Source: Cohnella sp. OV330
GTDB taxonomy: Bacteria; Bacillota; Bacilli; Paenibacillales; Paenibacillaceae
DNA length: 64,000 bases
Assembly (NCBI RefSeq): GCF_900112065.1
Contig: NZ_FOKE01000005.1
Location: forward strand, 310,001 to 374,000
Reading direction: 5' to 3'
Below, in pieces: positions 60,547 to 64,000 of the stretch. The notes beneath the pieces were generated by a model. That model searched no databases and had not been told where the DNA came from. It saw nothing but the letters and a program-made list of their open reading frames with translations. The stretch's first letter is position 1. Each line of letters starts with the position of its first letter. The translations under genes were made by a program, and so were the position numbers.

Positions 60547-62763
60547 TTAAACCGATTCATTTCTCTTCCTGTATTCGCTGGGGGTCAGCCCCATATACTT
60601 TTTGAACATCCGGTTGAACGACGTAATGTTCTTATACCCGACCTGTTCGGCGGCTTCGCGAATCTTCAGCCCTTCGTCGTCCAGCAGGAGAGCCGCTTTT
60701 TTGATCCGGGTCTCGTTAATATAATCGACGATATTCATGCCGGTCTTGTTTTTGAAATAGGAAGACAAGTATCCGCTGCTCATCTTGAATTTGTCCGCCA
60801 GCACGTCCAGGTAGATCTCTTCGGCCAAATGCTCGTTGATATATTCGGCGATCTGGACCGTGATCGGATGCTTCTCGTCCTTCTTCTCCCGGACGGCCTG
60901 CGCCGTCCCCGTCACCCACTCGAGCAGCAGCAGCTCCAGCTCGTAGAGCGTACTGCATCGCGCGATCCGCTCCCCCTCCCGGACCATAACGGCATCGACC
61001 TTGTCCGGGTCCAGCGGGAACGGCGTTACGAAGCCTCGAATCTTGGCGGCTGCCGTCTCCGCGAAGCGCGCGAGCGAAGCGGCCGTCGGCGGCTTGCGGT
61101 GCCACTTGGCGAACTGCTGCTCGATCAAGGCGGCCACTTGAGCCCCATTGCCTGCCTTCAGGTTCGCTTCCAGCTCCTTCTCCTGATCCGGCGAGAAGCC
61201 GATCGCGACCGGCACGCCGGACCGCTCCGAGATGATCTGCGTCTCGTCGGTCAGCAGCCGCTCTCCCGCCAGCTCCTGCGCCTCTTCGTAGGCGGAAGTC
61301 AGCTGATTCGAAGCGGAATACGCGGACGTGACGGCCATCGTCATGATGCCGTGCTCCCGGTCCTGATCGAACACTTTTTTCATTTCGCCGAGCTGCGAGC
61401 GCACCTTGTCCAGATTTTCCGTGAACACCAGGCTTAGGATCTGGTCCCGTTCGATCTGGAACGTAAGCGAGCCCGGAAAATCCGGCTTCAGCTGGCTGTC
61501 GATGAAGATCCTCAAATAGTACACCCAGTTCTGGATGATCGCCGGCGTATTCGCCTCGTTTTTGCCCGGCTGGATCTGGAAGAGGACGAAGACGAACGGC
61601 TTGTCGGCAAAATCGAGCGACGATGCGTCCGTATCTTGGCCGCGGATCGCTTTGAGATGATTCATGAACGACAGCTGCCTGGTCAGCATCCGGTTGCCGT
61701 GGATCTGGCCGCTGATAATATCGAATTCCTTGATGCTAGACCGCAGCGGCGCCGTCTCGCCGTTCAAGCCCCGGATCGACTCGATGACCCGCTTGAGCGG
61801 ATTGTTGATTCGGGCCGCGAACAGAAACGAGAACAGAATGCTGAGCGTGATGGCGGCCAGAATGCTGGCCAGCAGCGTAATATTGATCCGGGTCTGGGCG
61901 GCGATCCGATCGACGGGCACGCGGCTGACATAGGTGAAGCCGGTTCCCTTGCCTTTGAACGTAAAATAATATTTGCCGTCCCTGACGAACGGTTCGGCAT
62001 CCTTGGTTTTCTGCAGCTCTTCGAAGGAAAGAAACGGCTCGCCTTCCGTTCTGCCGAACATGGGATCGCCCTGCGCGTCGTAAATCATCAGCTCTTCGTT
62101 CACGCTTTGATGATAGGCTTCGTACATTTTGGCGGCATTGAGAAAGACGATCATGACGAAACCCGGATTGTACTGCCCCTTGATCACGATCGGGATCATC
62201 TCTCCGAGCGGCAGGCGGTTGCCTTCAATGACCTCCGAATAGAAGGGAGAAGCGGGCCATATCCGGTACGTATACTTTTCCTCGAACTGCTTCGTCCAAT
62301 ATTCAAGCGGATAATCCAAGCTGGTATAGAAGACATCGAACATCGCTTTGGCGTTCGTGCTCGTCCCCTTTTCCAGCACGAGATCGTTCGGTTTGGAATA
62401 AAACACGATATTGTTGATGTAATAGTACGGCACGGTCGTCCACTGTTGGATTTCGCGCACGATTTCCGGATAGAGCGTATTCTTGGGATTGTTCTGGAGC
62501 AGCAAAATCTTCTCGTCCGAAAAAAACAGCAGCATCTGCTTCTTGATGAGATCCAGGTGGTTCTCGTAGCTGTCGCGGGTATTGGCGAGCATGGAGGTGT
62601 TGTACTTCACGACCTCGTGCTTGACGCTCTTCTTGGATTCGGAGACGGAGTAGAAGGTCAGGGAGGCGAGCAGCAGGACGATGCATAGAAAGCCCGCGAT
62701 CAGCCTCAGGAATAGGGAGTTCGTTCGATTTCTGATGAAAAGGATCGGTCGAATCTTTTTCAA
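60547..62763 (-). CDS. AraC-family regulator with Cache-type membrane sensor
   Basis: 738 residues from TTG 62763. Membrane helix 1 (about 19-40, LIAGFLCIVLLLASLTFYSV), an external sensor domain of about 250 residues of Cache character (FTYVSRVPVDRIAAQTRINI at its end), and membrane helix 2 (about 298-318). A cytoplasmic linker region of about 300 residues follows, then the AraC DNA-binding domain (635-735: IYLDVLADKFKMSSGYLSSY, LKIREAAEQVGYKNITSFNR, GLTPSEYRKR). It senses an external ligand and probably activates the adjacent transporter operon. Confidence 0.92.
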   Translation of the reverse strand: MKKIRPILFIRNRTNSLFLRLIAGFLCIVLLLASLTFYSVSESKKSVKHEVVKYNTSMLANTRDSYENHLDLIKKQMLLFFSDEKILLLQNNPKNTLYPEIVREIQQWTTVPYYYINNIVFYSKPNDLVLEKGTSTNAKAMFDVFYTSLDYPLEYWTKQFEEKYTYRIWPASPFYSEVIEGNRLPLGEMIPIVIKGQYNPGFVMIVFLNAAKMYEAYHQSVNEELMIYDAQGDPMFGRTEGEPFLSFEELQKTKDAEPFVRDGKYYFTFKGKGTGFTYVSRVPVDRIAAQTRINITLLASILAAITLSILFSFLFAARINNPLKRVIESIRGLNGETAPLRSSIKEFDIISGQIHGNRMLTRQLSFMNHLKAIRGQDTDASSLDFADKPFVFVLFQIQPGKNEANTPAIIQNWVYYLRIFIDSQLKPDFPGSLTFQIERDQILSLVFTENLDKVRSQLGEMKKVFDQDREHGIMTMAVTSAYSASNQLTSAYEEAQELAGERLLTDETQIISERSGVPVAIGFSPDQEKELEANLKAGNGAQVAALIEQQFAKWHRKPPTAASLARFAETAAAKIRGFVTPFPLDPDKVDAVMVREGERIARCSTLYELELLLLEWVTGTAQAVREKKDEKHPITVQIAEYINEHLAEEIYLDVLADKFKMSSGYLSSYFKNKTGMNIVDYINETRIKKAALLLDDEGLKIREAAEQVGYKNITSFNRMFKKYMGLTPSEYRKRNESV

Positions 62764-62851
62764 GCCGTTCCCGCCTTTAGAGTGATCGCATTCGCCCGTT
62801 TGTCCTCCCTATCTTATCAAAGCCGATGATTCCTGTATACCGGAAGCGCGT

Positions 62852-63121
62852 TCAATCTCTGGGGTTATCGACTCGCATAATGTCCAGGAACGGCAGCTTG
62901 GCCAGCTTCTCGAGCGTCTGGACGTGGACCAATCTCGTGCGTGCATCCAACTTCACGATCCGGCCGCGCACGGGCTCCGGCTCGTCCCATATCGTCAGAA
63001 CGACGGTGCTGTCCTCCTGCTTGGCCTCCACCAGGCGCTCTCCCAATTCCTCGAGCTCGAACTCGTCGCGCGTCGGACGTTTGGCTTTATATTTCTTTCC
63101 CGGTTTTTTTACCTCTGGCAA
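62852..63121 (-). CDS. YolD-like protein
   Basis: 89 residues from TTG 63121 with a perfect AAGGAGGT seven bases upstream. The basic N-terminus is KKPGKKYKAKRPTRDEF. The core VVLTIWDEPEPVRGRIVKLD then TRLVHVQTLEKLAKLPFLDI matches the YolD-like family of Firmicutes, small proteins often found with Y-family DNA polymerases. No polymerase gene is adjacent. Divergent from the IclR gene. Confidence 0.7.
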   Translation of the reverse strand: MPEVKKPGKKYKAKRPTRDEFELEELGERLVEAKQEDSTVVLTIWDEPEPVRGRIVKLDARTRLVHVQTLEKLAKLPFLDIMRVDNPRD

Positions 63122-63161
63122 TTCGGTCTACCTCCTTAAGTCAACTCTCCTATTCTACCAA

Positions 63162-63202
63162 ATAACGACGTCGTTATGGGAAAAAGGTGCTTGTGATATA
63201 AT
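63162..63202 (+). promoter_or_regulatory. Palindrome and extended -10 promoter in the YolD/IclR divergent region
   Basis: ATAACGACGTCGTTAT, a perfect 16-bp palindrome (63162-63177), lies upstream of TGATATAAT (box 63197-63202), an extended -10 for the IclR gene. A looser inverted repeat CCAGTTT / AAACCTGG follows at about 63207-63228. Either may be the IclR operator. Confidence 0.6.
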
Positions 63203-63235
63203 AAACCCAGTTTATCAGAGAAACCTGGTGAGATT

Positions 63236-63994
63236 ATGGAACGTGCGGATCGCAAATATTGGGTGCCGGCCTTGGAAAGAGCCCATGAAGTTCTCCATTG
63301 CATCGCGGCCCGCCCTTCCCGATTGCGGATGATGGACCTGGTGTCCGAGACGGGAATCAACAAAAGCACGATGTTTTCGCTTCTGCAGACGATGGAGGCG
63401 CTGCAGTGGGTGAATCGGGAAAAAGGCGAAACCTACGCCTTAGGCCCCGTATTCGCCACGCTGGGCCGCGCTTATTTTTCCGGCATCGATCTCGTCGCGC
63501 AGTTTCAGCGCTTGGCGGCGAATGCGGCCGAACGGATCGGCGAGACGGCGCAGCTTGCCCGATTGGAAGGCACCCATATTTTGTACCTGGCGAAAAAAGA
63601 AGCGCCGGCGCCCGTGCGGCTCGTCTCCGAGCCGGGCATGCGGATTCCCGCCTATGCGACTGCGATGGGGAAAGCGCTCTTGGCGCATATGCCGGACGAA
63701 CAGGTTCGCGCGTTGTTCGCGAACGCCTCGTTCGAACGGTTTACCGAAAAAACCGCATCGAACGTGGATAACTTGATCAGGCAGCTGGAACATGTCCGGC
63801 AGCTCGGATATGCCGTGGACGAGGAAGAGGTCGTGAACGGGATCGCGTGCATCGCGGCCGCCGTCAAAGACCCGGGCGGCGTTCCGGTCGCGGCCGTCAG
63901 CTTCACGATGCCGCTGCCCCGATGGGAAGCCAAAAAGCCGGACGCCCGGACGGAAGTGCTGCGATTGGCCGAGCAGCTGTCTTCCTTGCAATGA
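63236..63994 (+). CDS. IclR-family transcriptional regulator
   Basis: 252 residues, complete; the stop is six bases from the window edge. The winged helix spans about 10-70 (RMMDLVSETGINKSTMFSLL), followed by the IclR effector domain (about 80-250: RIGETAQLARLEGTHILYLA, YATAMGKALLAHMP, GYAVDEEEVVNGIACIAAAV). Its target is probably a catabolic operon to the right of the window, or itself. Confidence 0.93.
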   Translation: MERADRKYWVPALERAHEVLHCIAARPSRLRMMDLVSETGINKSTMFSLLQTMEALQWVNREKGETYALGPVFATLGRAYFSGIDLVAQFQRLAANAAERIGETAQLARLEGTHILYLAKKEAPAPVRLVSEPGMRIPAYATAMGKALLAHMPDEQVRALFANASFERFTEKTASNVDNLIRQLEHVRQLGYAVDEEEVVNGIACIAAAVKDPGGVPVAAVSFTMPLPRWEAKKPDARTEVLRLAEQLSSLQ

Positions 63995-64000
63995 ATTAAG

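Overview
The window reads as a stretch of chromosome from a GC-rich, low-stringency Firmicute of the Paenibacillaceae, most like Cohnella or Paenibacillus. The signs are Gram-positive lipoprotein ABC transporters of the Lpl/Msm kind, AraC regulators with transmembrane Cache sensors, strong GGAGG ribosome binding sites with frequent TTG/GTG starts, a YolD-like protein, and many small sugar-catabolic operons each with its own regulator. That placement is inference from gene content; no rRNA or tRNA is present to confirm it. No phage, insertion sequence or CRISPR array was seen.

Layout: 1-920 is the start of a parvulin-type foldase gene running off the left edge. 1066-7293 is a complete minus-strand sugar operon (LacI regulator, solute-binding lipoprotein, two permeases, Gfo/Idh/MocA oxidoreductase, ThuA). 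8044-11917 holds an esterase, an oxidoreductase/sugar-isomerase pair and a divergent AraC gene. 11928-16775 has a two-component system, a MarR-GNAT operon and a secreted protein. 16833-19373 is a GH4 glycosidase with an AraC regulator. 19491-24660 is mostly cell-envelope and housekeeping: a J-domain-like membrane protein, a 30-residue ORF, an M50-like protease, an AIM24-like protein with a coiled-coil partner, and the bifunctional NAD(P)HX repair enzyme. 24788-27978 is a heme oxygenase-bacteriophytochrome photoreceptor operon. 28065-36030 carries a radical SAM protein, the DNA alkylation repair genes alkA, ogt and adaA, a second LacI-ThuA-Gfo operon, and an AlkD-type glycosylase. 36159-44070 has two divergent regulator/glycosidase pairs (GntR/GH38 mannosidase; AraC/GH127 arabinofuranosidase). 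44672-47371 is a two-gene OpuF-type compatible-solute importer. 47396-50561 is a formate dehydrogenase-like gene with fdhD. 50738-51334 is a 3-methyladenine glycosylase. 52067-63994 has a DUF4091 glycoside-hydrolase-like gene, two overlapping AraC genes, a medium-chain dehydrogenase, a second sugar ABC transporter with a membrane AraC sensor, a YolD-like gene and an IclR regulator.

Working together: most of the window serves scavenging of plant or microbial glycans (alpha-mannosides, beta-L-arabinofuranosides, GH4 substrates, possibly 3-keto-sugar routes through ThuA and Gfo/Idh/MocA enzymes). Stress functions are interspersed: osmoprotection, five alkylation-repair genes, and red-light sensing with a phytochrome whose GGDEF output domain is degenerate.

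The most unusual feature is non-coding. Five intergenic gaps hold tandem arrays of different sequence but similar build: units of about 50-52 bp (41 and 62 bp also occur), each with a short inverted repeat. They explain nearly all of the long gene-free stretches.
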